From: Hansfordia pulvinata
Taxonomy: Eukaryota > Ascomycota > Sordariomycetes > Xylariales
Assembly (NCBI GenBank): GCA_006538405.1
Contig: BJKQ01000004.1
Location: 2,170,001 to 2,234,000, forward strand
Length of the DNA stretch: 64,000 nucleotides
Reading direction: 5' to 3'
Part shown: one piece after another, positions 45,386 through 57,915 of the stretch
Numbering within the stretch: position 1 is the stretch's first letter
Layout: each line of letters opens with the position of its first letter
Made by a program: the position numbers and the translations under genes
The notes under the pieces: model-generated
What the model was told of the DNA's origin: nothing
Seen by the model: only the letters and a program-made list of their open reading frames with translations
Databases searched by the model: none

Positions 45386-47621
45386 GGGTCAGCCGTGGTC
45401 AGCCCAGGTCACACCCCCAGTCTTCCCCGCAAAACGCCCCGGGACCTAAAAGTTAGCGGCGCGCCAGGACGAGGTGACGCGGTGTCGGGAGCGGGCCCCC
45501 GGGAAGCCCGTCTCAGGCTGGTTCGTTCACCACCATCAGAGGGGAATCTGGCTGCAGAGGAGGGAGGGCGCGCCGAGATCGCGGTCGCAGATTGCCAATG
45601 AAACACGGGCCACCCCTCAAGGCAATCTACCTACTCGTACGTACATGTATCCGTACGTGTCCCTACGTCAAGTACTCCTCGCCTCGTACGAGTATGCTGG
45701 GCCAAGTGGCCACGGGGCCACGGGAGTTCGACCAAGGGAAGCACCTCATTACGCGGACAATGTACTCGCAACACTGAGTGTCTGTACAGCTCCTCCTCAC
45801 CTAGCCGCGGCGGACCCTTGAGGTCACATTCGGGGCGACAAGAGTTGGAGGCTGACCAGGCCGCACACCGCGTGGACTCTGCTGTGCTTCTCCTTCTCCT
45901 CCTCCTTCTTTTTCTTCTTCTTCTTCTTCTTCTGGAGAGAGAAGACCACACAGCCATTGGACCATGTGGGAAAGGCTGCTCGTCTGCGCCACCCCATCTT
46001 GCCTGCCAGCCAGCTAGCCGCCGAGACTTGATGCTCACGAACCGACGGGCCTGCCCGTCCCTGGACCGGACATTGGAGGATGCCCAATCGACGGGGCTTG
46101 GCTTGTTGCCCTGCGCCGGTGGCCGGGCCTGCAGCCCTGGCTGTGTCAAACCCGATCACGCGCCGTGAAATTCTGCATTATCTGATGCACTGCCGAGTCT
46201 AGATTCCCGGGTGGCTGGCTGTCTTGTATGGCGCAACATGGGTGTTAGGTACCTAAGGTACCTAGGCCCCGGCAGCAGTTCCGGGCCACCGTACGAAGGA
46301 CGGGAGTGCCTCCTCCACTACCCCGGACGTGGGCAGTACCTATACCGCCAGACAACCTCAGGTAAGGAAGGTTCCCTGACAGTCGAGGTAGCAGTGAGAC
46401 GTGGCGCGCTCGGGATATCCAACACTGCCAATACCATGGATGGTTGCCACTTACTCGTACCTACCGGCAGACGGAATTCCATCCTGCAGTCCCGTCACGT
46501 TGACGTTGAGTACCCGTACATGGCTGTAATGAGGGACCTCGGACTCCTCCGTTTCCAGAATGCGGTCGGTACTCGACCGCTGCTGCACACAGGCCTTGGA
46601 GACACCCCCGCCGTGCCGTTGTTCTAACAAGGTACCGCTCGTACTCACCTCGCCCACGGACGCTGACCGTCTAAATGAAACCCCCACGATGCCCTCAACT
46701 TTCGCTTCCCCGAGATTGCGGAGGCGCAAAACGAGCCCCGTGCTGATGCCGCCCCAACAACCAACGAGACTCCCTCAGCCCTTGGCTCTCGTTTTCGCAC
46801 AAACAGGCACGCGGGAAAACTTTCTGGAAAGTGATGGAGACAGCGCCGCCAACGTATTACCACACGACTCCAGCGGCCTGACAAACGCCCTGGCGGCTGC
46901 TCAAACTCGGATTACATGGGACAGGCCTTTCGCTCTGTGCCACACCGACTCGACGGCCTCTGCGTCCACGCACGCATGTGCTTGGCCACCTGTGCTCGGT
47001 GCTGACGCACCGGTGCATGACATTCCAGGCTGCCCGGGTCACTCGTAGATGGCAGACGGCCGACCAACATGGATGCAAAGAGGTTTCACACGCCAGTCCG
47101 TGCTGTCATGACTTCGGACCCCGGGATTCGACACGCGCAGGAGCAAACCTTCCACCGTCGAATGCCTTCAGGTCCCGCCCCCCTGGCAAGCCCATGACCG
47201 AATCCGCCATCGTATCGTCACAGACACATTTTTCTGGGAGGGGGGGGGGCACGTCCCGGGGGGTTCTCACCGGGGCCAAGCGTGGCATGGGCAGGCACGC
47301 GTCTACCTACACCTACATGGTACTCGTACATACATGTAAGGTGAATATCCGCCCATCGGATGCCATCTCAGCTCTACAAGTATGTAGGTGCCTGACGCAT
47401 GGACTGCAAATACCTCCGTACCTTACTGGAGAACAGACGGGACGGAGACTTGCCCCTTTGGGAAATCCGCAGAAGCTGCACGATCAAGTTTCTCCACCCT
47501 TGCGAGAGTGCCTACGACCATCGTACATCCATGGATGTATGTGCTCCGTTTTCTAGAAGACCTGCCGGCTTCTTCTTCTTCTCACTCTCGGTGAGCAAGT
47601 GCCGCGTGTGGGTGGCCCTGC

Positions 47622-47646
47622 GATGATAATAATAATAATAATAATA
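47622..47646. repeat. (ATA)n microsatellite
   Basis: About eight ATA units in the gene-free stretch. Confidence 0.9.
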
Positions 47647-47760
47647 AAGCCACGCGTTCCACAGTGTGACAACACCACACCACCACCACGATGCACCACC
47701 CCACCAGACCTGATCTGAGCCTCCCGGGCGGTGACACCCAGGGGGGTAGCCACGTCCTCT

Positions 47761-47779
47761 CCCCCCCCCCCCCCCCCCC
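47761..47779. repeat. C19 homopolymer
   Basis: A run of 19 cytosines in the gene-free stretch. Confidence 0.85.
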
Positions 47780-49836
47780 AATTCATTTTCACTTTCTCTG
47801 TCCTTTTCATTCCAGAGCTCCCGTGGGTTCAACCGCAGGGTTCTTGCCGGGCCAAGTCTCCCGTACTTGAAGACTCCACGCTGTCTAATAACGTGCAGGG
47901 GGCTCGGCTGGTGTGCGGTCACCTCTTGGGTGTTTCCCCTCCCCATCCCCTTGTTTGATCTGTTCAGCCTTGCATGGAGCTTCTGTTCCTATCTCGTAGG
48001 ACTGACTGTACCTACTCTCCGTAGCGTTGCGTCAGGCGTCTGGAAAATGGCGAGTGTCATAGACTTGGGGGGGAGGGGGGAAAAGGCCGCCACCACGACC
48101 ACGTTGCGTGACAACGACCAGCTCCCAGACTCGCCACGTCCCGGCGCCCCGATAGGAGTATGCGGCGGCGCCGGCGCCGGCGGGCGGGTCGCATCAACGG
48201 ATCCCATGTTTCCACGACGAGGGCGCGAGCTGCGGTTACACATACGAGTACGGTAGATGAACTACTCTCATGTTGATAAGCAGGTAGGTAGCTAGCTACC
48301 TAGCTACCCGGGATGCCTAGATGTCGCTCCCGCCGTAAAACACTCTTTGGTCCAAAAGGCGGGTTCATGGGCAGAGCGGGCCCCATCAACACCAAAAGCC
48401 CCGAAACTCACGATCTGATGCCTCGCCGAACACCCATCCCCCGCCCTCAATATTTCCGACTATACAGACAAGCACGCATCACCAGCGCCTGCGTGCGTGG
48501 CCCCTCTTTCCTCCCGCCGCCCGGTGCCGGGTTGTCCTATTCCGGTAAAACACGGACATGTTCTCTCGCCCTCTTCCTCCTCCTCCTCCTCCTCCTCCTG
48601 ATTCCCGGCCCCAGTTTGCTCATCATGTCATCCTCGACAGCCTTTGTTGCTGTCCCCTCTTCCGTCACTTCTCAGTGGGTCAGGTCATGTCCCCGTCGTC
48701 CCAGCCTATACACCTCTTGTGGCAACGCGGCTGCGCCTTTTGCGACTCTTTGCGTAGCTCGCCCCCCGCGGCATGGTGCTTTCCGGATGCGGTTTTTGTG
48801 ACCTCTGTCTGGGCTCTGCTAGTCTTTAGGTCACTTTGGATGAGGCCAGGAGCCGTCCAGAAAGGCGGTAACGGAGCTGCGGGACACAACACAAGATAAT
48901 TTCCACGTGATTAGGGGTCTTCTACGCAATTCGCGATTCGCGCGTCGCATACCTGAGCTGGCCGACTGGAATAACAAAGGACCTTTTAACGAACGCCTAG
49001 GGCTACATAGATAATATATACGTCGTGGGAGATTTGCTCTTCCAGGGTCTGTATATCCCTCCCTGATTTGAGAGGCACGCCACACAATTATGCAGGCAGA
49101 GTGACCACCCCTGCCTTCACACCCCTTTCCGCTCGCACATCCATGTGATATCTGTACATATTCTGCGCTGAGCAGTCGCCAACCAGCATGCGGCATTCCG
49201 ATCGGTCTGGCCCAGGGGTGGGCACAACCTCCTATCTCTGGCGAGCCGGCTCTTGTTGCGCCCCTTGCGCCCCTTCACCCCTGACTCCATCTGCCGCTCC
49301 CGCGCCGTTAGTGGCCTGGCTGTCTCGATGTTTCATCGTCTCCCGTTTTCCGCTGCAGATCGCAGGTCGCGGCGGAGGACAGGCCGCGGCTGATGCGGGA
49401 ACTTGTTCAACGGCCCGGTTCACTCCCAGATCGATGACATAACAGGGGAGACATTGGGGAATAAATCCTCTTGCGCGTTCGTGATGTTCCGCTCTTGCCT
49501 TGGACATGCTCTTGCTCTCCGCACTGACCTTGGTGTGGGCCTTTTCGGATCTCGGGACACCTGAACAGGAAAAAAGACATCGACTCAGTGACCGAGATGG
49601 GGGCAGGTCGCCGCCAGATCATTTGCAAAGTTTTTCTGCCCCCCGGTGCTTGGTCCGTGGATGACGAGTACGAGTCCCCTCATGACCACCCCCAGTCCCG
49701 CCTGAGGCGCGAGCCGAAGAGATCCTACCAACCGAATGGCTGTGCGGTGGCGTCACTCTCGTCAAGGCCAAGGGGGTTTGGCCCGAGTCTACGGCCAGAA
49801 CCCCACGAGACCCATCCCGACTTCTTTTTTTTTTCC

Positions 49837-52800
49837 TCACGACGCGCTCCTCTGCTCCAGCTCGAAGGCGAGGGTGGCGCGGTCGTCATCGACGATGCGG
49901 CCCCACTCGAGCAGCAGGCGGAAGAGATAGACCTCGGCGTCCTGGCGGCGGATGGCCTTGAGAGCCCACTTGCGCCCTTGCTCGGCGATCCATAGGGCGT
50001 CGTCCTTGCGCGGCTCGTTGACCTGGGGCCGGCCGTTGATGCGGCCGCGGAAGCGCAGGCCGACAAAGTAGGAGACGGTGCTGTGCAGCGAGTGGTAGCG
50101 CAGGTCGACGGGCACAAAGTGCACCCAGGGCAGCAGCCGCTCGGTGAACCACTCGCGGAAGATGGTCGAGACGAGCGGCACGCTGTTGGAGCGCAGGGTG
50201 CCCAGCAGCGCCGGGTCGGGCCCGTCGGCGCCGTCGAGCAGCATGACAAACTTCTTGTCGAGGGCCGCCGTCGGCTTGGTGAAGCCGAACTCGTTGAAGA
50301 CCAGCTGGCAGTTGGCGTCGCGCCCGCAGACGCCCGTGTTGGTAAAGGAGAAGCCGAAGGGCAGCGGCCCGTTGGCCTCGCGCGTGTACGCCGTGTCGTA
50401 AACGTACCGCGTGTCCTTGCCGCTCACACTCGCCAGAATCATCGGCACCGTATCCGCCGCCGACGCGTTGCGCTGCATGTGCACCAGCCGGTGTCCCTGC
50501 CCGCCCACCAGCGAATCGTGCGTCAGATCCGGCTCGGTGGACACCTCGCCCTGCCAGAACACGCTGTCCGTCTTGCTCTCGAACGCCTTGCCATCCGTCT
50601 CCGCCCCCTCCAATTCATCGTCGTCGTCGCCGTCGGCGGTCGCGTTCGCGCTCCCCGTCATCATCGCCGCCGTCCCTTTCATTCTGCTGGACGGGCGCGG
50701 CAGCGGGAGGATTAGGTCGTTGAAGCTGTCCGTCTTGGAGCGGCTGAAGAGTGGGAGAAGTTCGCGGTGGAGCCCGGCGCGGTGCGGGACCGTGTGGAAG
50801 TCGTGCAGGTTGAAGATGTCGGGCTGATGGCAAGGGTCGAGCGACTTCTCAAAGTCGTCGAGGAACAGACCCTGAGAATGCGGCGCCGCGCAGCTGACGC
50901 ACAGGTCGCGGACGTTCCACTCGATCCCCGACCGCGACCGTGAGCCGGGCGGGCACGTCAGTAGCTGCAGTTCCCGAAAATCGGCCGCGTTGATGTACGA
51001 CTTGCTCGCCGCCTTGGCCGCCAGCGCCTTGGACACGCCGCTGCTCGGGACCTGCCCCTGCGGCTCTGGCAGGTTTTGCAACGCCGGCGACTCGGACGAC
51101 GAGCGCTTGGCGTGTGGCGCCGCCGACACCGGATCATTTCTGAGCCGGTCCAGGTCATCCCATGGCACCAGGATCCGGGGTCGCTCCTTGAGGTTGATGG
51201 CGATGGTCATGGGAGGCAGATGCTCGGCAAAGGCCGAGATCATGGACACTGTCTCGTTGAGCACCTCCTTGTGGTCTGGATTGGACAGGGGGCCGTAGGA
51301 CGCCTTGCCGTCCTGGATCGTGATGACGCCAATGTCGGGCAGGCCCTTGAGCGTCTCGTGGCCCTCACGGATCTCGGCCGGGCTGAGGCCCCAGAACGGC
51401 AGTGTGTCGCGCCCGATCTGGTCAAACTTGTCCACGACGGCAGACTGGCGGTCGAGCGCGAACTGGAACCACTTATCGAAGCCCGGCGGCGGGCTGCGGC
51501 CCCCGTGGCGCTCTTTGTACTCACTGACGGCAGACCGGAGGGTCGTCGAGATGGTGGCGTGCCGCAGCCAGCGCTCGGAGCCGATACGGCTGTTGTAGAT
51601 CAGGTCGTCGACGGGGTGCCGCTCGAGGGAGAACCCCTGGTGGATCCCGTGGATGAACGAGGCGATGAAGAGGGCAACAAGAAGTAGGGCGAAGTAGCTG
51701 CGTTTGATGAATAGGATGGAGTGCAGGTTGAGCGCGTGGGTGAAGACCAAGAAGCCGGCGGAAAGGGCGCCAAGGACGATGAGTGGCTTGGCCACCGAGG
51801 TCTGGCTGTATGTGCCGGACCGCGAGACGGCGCGAAAGCAGGCGACGATGCCGATGGCGAAGTTGGCAAACGACGCCGGGACCAACGGGTCCGTCTCGGA
51901 GACCCAGAAGGCGCCGGCGGCGAGGAAGCCGCCGAGGACAAGGCCCGAGGCCAGGATGTCGAAAAGGTAGAGGGAGCCGGAGCCCAGGTGGACTGGTGGC
52001 TGGCGGGCTCGCGGTACTCGAACAGCTGGGCGATGAGTCCCCAGAGGCCGACGGCGACGGCAGAGACGGCGAGGACGAAGCCCAGGGTGCGCATGCGGGC
52101 CCTCGAGGTGCGCGACCAGGCGAGGACGCTCTGCAGCATGACGATGACGACGGCGTCGATGGCCAGCCCGACAAACTGGGCCATGCGCGTGTAGACCCAG
52201 ACGTCGACCATGGCGGAGCAAAAGTAGGTCGAGCGCGGGGTCAGGTTGAGGGACCAGAAGACGATGGCGCTGACGGCCACGGTCGTGCCGAACAGCAACA
52301 CCGGCGAGTCGGCGATCCAGGCCTTGAGGTCCGTCCACATGTCGCTCCACATGTCTTCCGGGTCGCCATCGTCCTCCTTTTCAGCCTTGAAGCTGAAGAA
52401 GTAGTACACGGACAGGGCCGCGGGAGGAATGCCTGTGGCGAGGAAGATGAGAGACGGGCACGTTAGCAAACCCAAATCGACAGAGCGAACCCCTTTTCTT
52501 TCGCCCGAGAGGCATGTGACGTCACGGGTGGTATATTACCTCTATGCCGCTGGAGGAGCATTGGAAATTGCGCAGAACGGTCTGCAGCAGCTCGACGCGC
52601 ACAAAGACCAGGAACACAATCAAAGGAACGTAATATCTCCGGGGCCGGGCGGGCAGAGAGGTGTGAAGGCCCTGTAGGACGGCCTCGGAATCTGGGGGAG
52701 ACGGTTAGACGGGGGACTGGTGCGGGGGCCGTGGCCGCCCGGCGCGACGATGACGTCGAGCGAGATGAGGCCGGCGACAGGTCAATGCAGGTGGGCGGGA

Positions 52801-53222
52801 ACTCACCAAACCTCCCGTCGGCGCCGGGGAGCCATTTTGAGAAGAAGAGGCCGAGGGCAGACGTGACGCCGGCCGCAGTCAGCAACAGCAGCGACGCCGA
52901 TAGTCGCGGTTGGCCTGCGTGGCAGTGTCAGCAGTCGACTCGGCGACGATGGCGGCGGCAGCAGCAGCAGCAGCAGATGGGAGGATCTTACTAATGAAAG
53001 AGGATTTATCCAACGAGTGTGACAGCCAGAGAAAAGAGACCAAGAAGCTGCGACAAGATGGTTAGCAGGTGTCGTGTAGGCCATGTCGCAATGCGAACCA
53101 GCGGCAGTGGTTCTGGGGCTTGGCAGTCCAAGGCCGGCCAGGGCCATCTCAGTCTCGTTGTCGCTCTCCGGGTGCTGTGCTTACCAGGCCTGGGCAGCCG
53201 CGCCGCCGGTCTGCAGCATCAT
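49837..53222 (-). CDS. GT90 (CAP10-like) multi-pass membrane glycosyltransferase; two frameshifts in this sequence
   Basis: Five minus-strand exons (53222-53185, 53047-52992, 52914-52807, 52691-52540, 52432-49837) with matched phases. The start MMLQTGGAAAQA is followed by FLVSFLWLSHS and several hydrophobic segments (SASLLLLTAAGVTSALGLFF; YYVPLIVFLVFVRVELL), then ...CSSSGIE. In the last exon the frame must shift at the CCC run 52422-52424 (GIEAFLP to AALSVYYFF) and at the CCC run 52005-52007 (EYREP to VHLGSGSLYLFD). One extra C at each makes the exon an exact codon multiple, 983 aa in all. The C-terminal half has the CAP10/GT90 pattern KKFVMLLDG...SNSVPLVSTIFREWF...LLPWVHFVPVDLRYHSL. Relatives include fungal beta-1,2-xylosyltransferases of the Golgi. 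The donor and acceptor are unknown. Confidence 0.78.
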
Positions 53223-55673
53223 TCCAGAAGATTGTGCAGAATAGCCAGAGTTTTCTCCATCTAGACAGCGAGTCCCTCACTCGCGCGCGCGCACCTGAGG
53301 GAGGCCGAGGTATTCGAGGATTGGCGGGCTTCGTTCTTGGGTGGTTGCCGGGGAGGTTGAGCCGGGAGTCGTCAGCCTGGCACGGCTACACCTGTCGCCG
53401 AAACAGACAGACAGATGGAGACTGCGTGCTGCGGGTCCGAGTTGGCGCCCTGTGCCCGCTGTAACGGTGCCTGTCAGTGCAGGTGTCAGGGGCGCGGGAC
53501 GAGTACCTAAGTTCTCCGTACCGAGCTTGCACTGGGCTGATCCTCATCTTGCACGCAGCCCGAACCAGGCAGCTCATGCTCTGGAGGTACCCACGTACCC
53601 GTCAGTCTGTCTGCGTGTCCGTGGCGGTGCGGGTGGGGATCGGATGGTTCTGTGGCGCTGGTCGCTCAGGGGTTCAGGGGCTTTCATCTTCCACCATATC
53701 GCGATGTACCTCGCCAGCGTGCTGAGGCGCCCAGAGTACCTGGACTTTCATAACTGAGGCCCCTGTCAGCCCGTGTACTCGTAACGGATAGATCGCCGCA
53801 GCTTGACGCGCGTCTTCTTAGAGAACCCAACCTGACTCGGACCTAGAAATCGATCAACGTCACTCTGGGTATCACCATTCAACAGGAGACAACCGCCTGT
53901 GCCTCATTTGCGCCATTTACGAGCGTCCGTGTCAATCTTCTACATGCGGCCATCGTCGTTCCTATCAACTGACGTATGATAGGTACCTATGCGCTCTGCC
54001 GCATCTGACTTTCCACTCCAACCTCGACGCTTGCCACAGCTGCCGGCTTCCCAGAGACCACTCTGCGGTTTTACAAGCAGGGCTATCCGCATTCGACTTT
54101 GGTGCCGACTTTTCTAGTCCTGTCGGTAGTGACCTGATAGATGGCCACTGGGTCAGGCCCATCGCAATTCAATTTGCAGTACCTTAGCGTACTTAGGTAG
54201 ACATTCAATCAGACCACCTGCGCACGTCGTCAGTCGCAATCGGAATGAGCCAGCACGCCGGCTCGCATCATGCAAACCGGCGTGCATTGCAAAAACGCGC
54301 ATGCTTTCACTAACAAGCTCGTTAAGAAACAGACACAGGTTCGAGGGCAGGAATAACACAGTCAGATGGTCTTCGAAAACGCTGTCGTTTGCCTGGATCC
54401 CGGCAGCAGCTCCGGTCTCGGCCTACTACGTACTGACTGAAATGGATAAAGAATTTCGAGGTTCGACGGGCCCATTTTACTGTTTCACGAAGCCACGGAA
54501 AGAATACAAGGCATCTGTCAGATGTAATGCTGTATTATTCCTCAGCGTATACGATGTGACGAGACTCGGGCTCAGGCCGCCAGGACTTGCGCGGCCTTGC
54601 TTTTAACGGCCAAAAGGAACGACTTTACGCAGGATTGCGGCAAGGAAGACCACGTCGTTACATCCCTAATCTACTCAGCTTTATACATGCGGTGAGTATA
54701 AGTGTGTATAATGGTTCCGCTTCAACGCAGTACATTAAAGCAGCTTTTTCTGAAACTACATATTCAAAACGTTTAAAGCCCTGACTGACGCTGCAACAGT
54801 AGTTTCCGGAATAGCTTCGGCTTTTATACCATTATTATGCATATCTACGCTGGGGCATTCACAGCGGTGTAGGTCAGGGCTTAATATGAACACTTGAACT
54901 GCACAGGCTCTCCCTGTTTAAAGTGCATGATGTAGCGCTGAAAAAAGGGCAATCGGAAGGTACCTGAATCACTACATCAATGACACGAGAGGATGGACAT
55001 GACTTAGGTGAGGTACCTAATGTGCGCTCTGGTCCTCTCTCTCAGCCTCTTCCTGGCAGCCCTGGACAGTGACGTTGTAGGTTGTAGGCGGGAGGCGCAG
55101 CACAGCTTGGGACAGCTTGACTATGAGCTGGGCAAAACCCGGTGACTATAGCAGCCCAGATCCTAGGTTGGCTTAGCGCAGCTGCCGACACCACCAGCCC
55201 ACCCGTGTCTGTACGCCCGCCGCCCGCCGCCGCCGCCCGTCCGTTGCCCGCCCGCCGAATTACCCCATACCTGGGAGGCTCCGATCCGACCTGACGTCGA
55301 CGCCGGCATCCATGGATGGGCTTCTACCACATTGCCATCGACACCCGCTTTTCCATGAGCCTCATCTCAACACAGCATCAGACTACGAGTGCCCTCATCA
55401 CAACGACTCCCGGGCCACCCGACACGGCTTCCACAGCTAGTTGTATCTTCGCGCCAGCATTAGCGTACATCTCTCCCTCCCCTCCCCGCCGTCACCACTC
55501 GATCCATCCTCAACACCAGCAAACCCGCCCATCGCCGCACCTCAGGCATCACCGACTTGTTTCTTAGGGAGATAGAGACTTGCAACCAAAAACGAGCATC
55601 ATTTCAGAGGTCCCCCGAGCCCAGGACCCGACAGAAGCGACCCGAGTCTGGGTAGCAAGGCTACCGACTCGAC
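53223..55673. other. Spacer with an AT-richer relic-like segment
   Basis: Between about 54200 and 54960 the GC content drops compared with flanks. Two frames (54301-54606 and 54587-54784) adjoin in that segment, and the second ends ...AAFSETTYSKRLKP. Inverted AAGCCCTGAC/GTCAGGGCTT pairs lie near 54776-54785 and 54876-54885. No transposase is recognised. The rest carries TACGAGTAC motifs and the SNX4 5' flank, which is pyrimidine-rich. Confidence 0.4.
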
Positions 55674-57146
55674 ATGGCCGTCATGGACCACCAGGACAAC
55701 TTCTCCAACGTTTCCTGGCACAGCGACCACAACCACGACATTATGGGTGGTGGGTTTGGCGCTCCCAGCTCCTCTTCATCCGCCCTCGAGCCCTCTATCG
55801 ATGAACCCGAGTCCCCTTCAGCCGAGGACCGCCAGCATGGCCAGGAGCTGGTGCGCGAAGATCCCGGTCTTTCCGGCGACATCCTCGAATGTACCGTCTC
55901 GTCCCCGCTCAAGGAGAGTGACGGCACCAAAGACGCCTTTGTCTCATACCTCATCACCACAAACTCGACCTTTCCCTCCTTCCAGAAGCCCACCTTCACA
56001 GCTCGCCGACGCTTCACCGACTTCCTCTTCCTCTCCAAGTCCCTCTCCAAGGAGTACCCGGCGTGTGCCGTTCCCCCGCTCCCCGACAAGCAGCGCATGG
56101 AGTACGTGCGTGGTGATCGCTTCGGCTCCGACTTCACCAACCGCCGCGCTCACTCGCTCCAGCGCTTTCTCTCCCGCATAGCCTTGCATCCCATCCTACG
56201 GCGCGCCCCCATCTTGCACACTTTCCTTGAGTCTCTCGACTGGAATGCCACCATGCGCGCGCGGGGCTCGCGCGGTTCCATGTCGCCCACTAGTCCTGGC
56301 GTCGACCAGCCCGGAGGAGGCGGCGTCTTCGACAACTTTGCCGACACGTTCATCAATGCTTTCACAAAGGTGGTCAAACACGACAAACGCTTCTTGGAGG
56401 TTCGCGAGAAGAGCGATAAACTCGACGAGGATCTCGCTCACGTTGAGAAGGTCGTTGCCCGTGTGGCTCGTCGCGAGTCTGACTTGGAGTCCGACCTGCG
56501 CGATTTGACGGAGCAGTTCCAGCGCCTCATCACCCTCGAGCCGGGCATCGAGCCCGCCGTCCACGCTTTTGCTGCGAGCATTGAGGACACAGCTGCGAGT
56601 ATGCGCCGCCTGCGCGACCACACCGACCAGGACTACCTCGGCAGTCTGCGCGACATGCAAGCCTACAGTGGCGCTCTCAAGAATCTTCTCAAGGCCCGCG
56701 AGCAGAAGCAGCTGGATCATGAACAGCTGACTGAGTATCTGAACAAGTCTACCATCGACCGCGACTCGCTCTCCGCCGGCGGCCACGCCTCCGCCTCGTC
56801 CCTGGGCGGCGCGGCCGGCGGCTTCATACGATCCAAGTTCGAGGATGTCCGCGGCGTCGACCACGAAGCCAGCCGCCGCGACCGCCTACGCCGTCTGGAA
56901 CTTCGGATCGACGAGCTCACCACCGAGGCCGAGCGTGCCCGCAAGACGAGCGAGATGTTCGACGAGGAGGTGGTCAAGGAGGTGGCTGACTTTGAGCGGA
57001 TCAAGCGCATCGAGCTGCGCCAGCAGCTCGGCGGCTTCGCAGACGCTCATGTCGCCTTCTACGACGGGCTCGCCGCCACCTGGGAGCAGTACGTCCGCGA
57101 GATGGAGAAGGACGGACCCCTGGAGCCCGCTGTCTATACGACCTGA
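55674..57146 (+). CDS. SNX4: Sorting nexin 4 (Atg24-like), PX-BAR protein
   Basis: An uninterrupted 490-aa frame. Residues 1-65 are an acidic disordered leader with a Ser run. The PX domain covers about 70-188 and contains the phosphoinositide-binding RRRFTDF motif at 111-117, the proline turn PPLPDK and RRAHSLQRFLSRIA. A Gly/Ser linker follows, then an alpha-helical BAR/Vps5-type region (about 220-490) with FDNFADTFINAF, long Glu/Arg/Leu-rich heptads and DRLRRLELRIDELTTEAERARK. It acts on endosomes in retromer-independent recycling and selective autophagy with Snx41/Snx42-type partners. The order and length fit Snx4/Atg24. Two Mets (1 and 4) could start; I took the first. Convergent with the gene at 57916-59772. 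Confidence 0.9.
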   Translation: MAVMDHQDNFSNVSWHSDHNHDIMGGGFGAPSSSSSALEPSIDEPESPSAEDRQHGQELVREDPGLSGDILECTVSSPLKESDGTKDAFVSYLITTNSTFPSFQKPTFTARRRFTDFLFLSKSLSKEYPACAVPPLPDKQRMEYVRGDRFGSDFTNRRAHSLQRFLSRIALHPILRRAPILHTFLESLDWNATMRARGSRGSMSPTSPGVDQPGGGGVFDNFADTFINAFTKVVKHDKRFLEVREKSDKLDEDLAHVEKVVARVARRESDLESDLRDLTEQFQRLITLEPGIEPAVHAFAASIEDTAASMRRLRDHTDQDYLGSLRDMQAYSGALKNLLKAREQKQLDHEQLTEYLNKSTIDRDSLSAGGHASASSLGGAAGGFIRSKFEDVRGVDHEASRRDRLRRLELRIDELTTEAERARKTSEMFDEEVVKEVADFERIKRIELRQQLGGFADAHVAFYDGLAATWEQYVREMEKDGPLEPAVYTT

Positions 57147-57915
57147 CGAGGGAAAGGGGGTTGCAGGCGATGGCTCATGTCGACGACAGCACAGGGCTGG
57201 AGCCATTTAACACGGTAGATAGGTAGGCAGGCGGGCGGGTGCGCGAAAATCGCATTATGGAGTATCGGCGTTGCACGGCGGGGTCCTTTTCGGCTATTTG
57301 TCTTTTCGGCCACCCTTTTTTCCCGCAAGGCGCTCTGATGAGCAAAGAAGACTCGGAGGTCTTGTCCCAATGGAACATCAGCGTGTCTTGTGCCCTTGTG
57401 CCCTTGTCTCCCCTTGCACTGTGATCATATGGACAGCACATAAGTCTCGTACGACGAGCCAACGAGCCGGTGCCCCACACGTCTCCCGTATCTCGCCTTT
57501 CGCATCCTTGATAACACTGACCTACCGTGGGTGGCCCGTCTGGTTTCTGGTGAGGACTCGGGCTTCACGGGAACAGGTATCACGGGGCTGCCATGTGGGA
57601 TAAACCAAGGTCATGTTCTCGTTGCTATAAAAACTGACAACGTCATTTCTGTCATCCATCATTTCGTCATGGGCGGCGCGCTCCAGTGAAACACAACAGA
57701 CACACAGCCATGCAAGCGCATCAAGCTGGAGCGGTGATTTATCAACCAAAGAGGAAGAAACACAAGAATTTCCAACACGCTGAAACGCCTTCGCCGATTT
57801 GTGTTCGTATACAAAAAATGAGAGAGAGAAGAAACAAAGAAAAAGCAGGTCCGCATGCAGTGACAAGGGGCACGGAGAGAAGACTCGGGAGACGAAAAAC
57901 CCCAAGCCCTTCTCT
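57147..57915. other. Intergenic region between convergent genes
   Basis: No gene is seen. It holds 3' flanks of the SNX4 gene and of the minus-strand membrane protein. The reading frames across it are chance. Confidence 0.6.

Larger units (their letters stand above)
41805..49836. other. About 8 kb without a supported gene
   Basis: The longest gene-free stretch. It holds TACGAGTAC/GTACTCGTA elements (near 43305, 43362, 43460, 43795, 43832, 44508, 45105, 45632, 45686, 46450, 47322, 48245, 49665) and GGTACCTAGG-type palindromes (46247-46267, 48283-48310). It also has GGTCA repeats (45351-45385), C18-C19 runs, TTC and ATA microsatellites. Frames of 100-290 codons exist on both strands, but they are low in complexity and overlap, without signals or domains. 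The first part is the dehydrogenase promoter. Confidence 0.5.
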
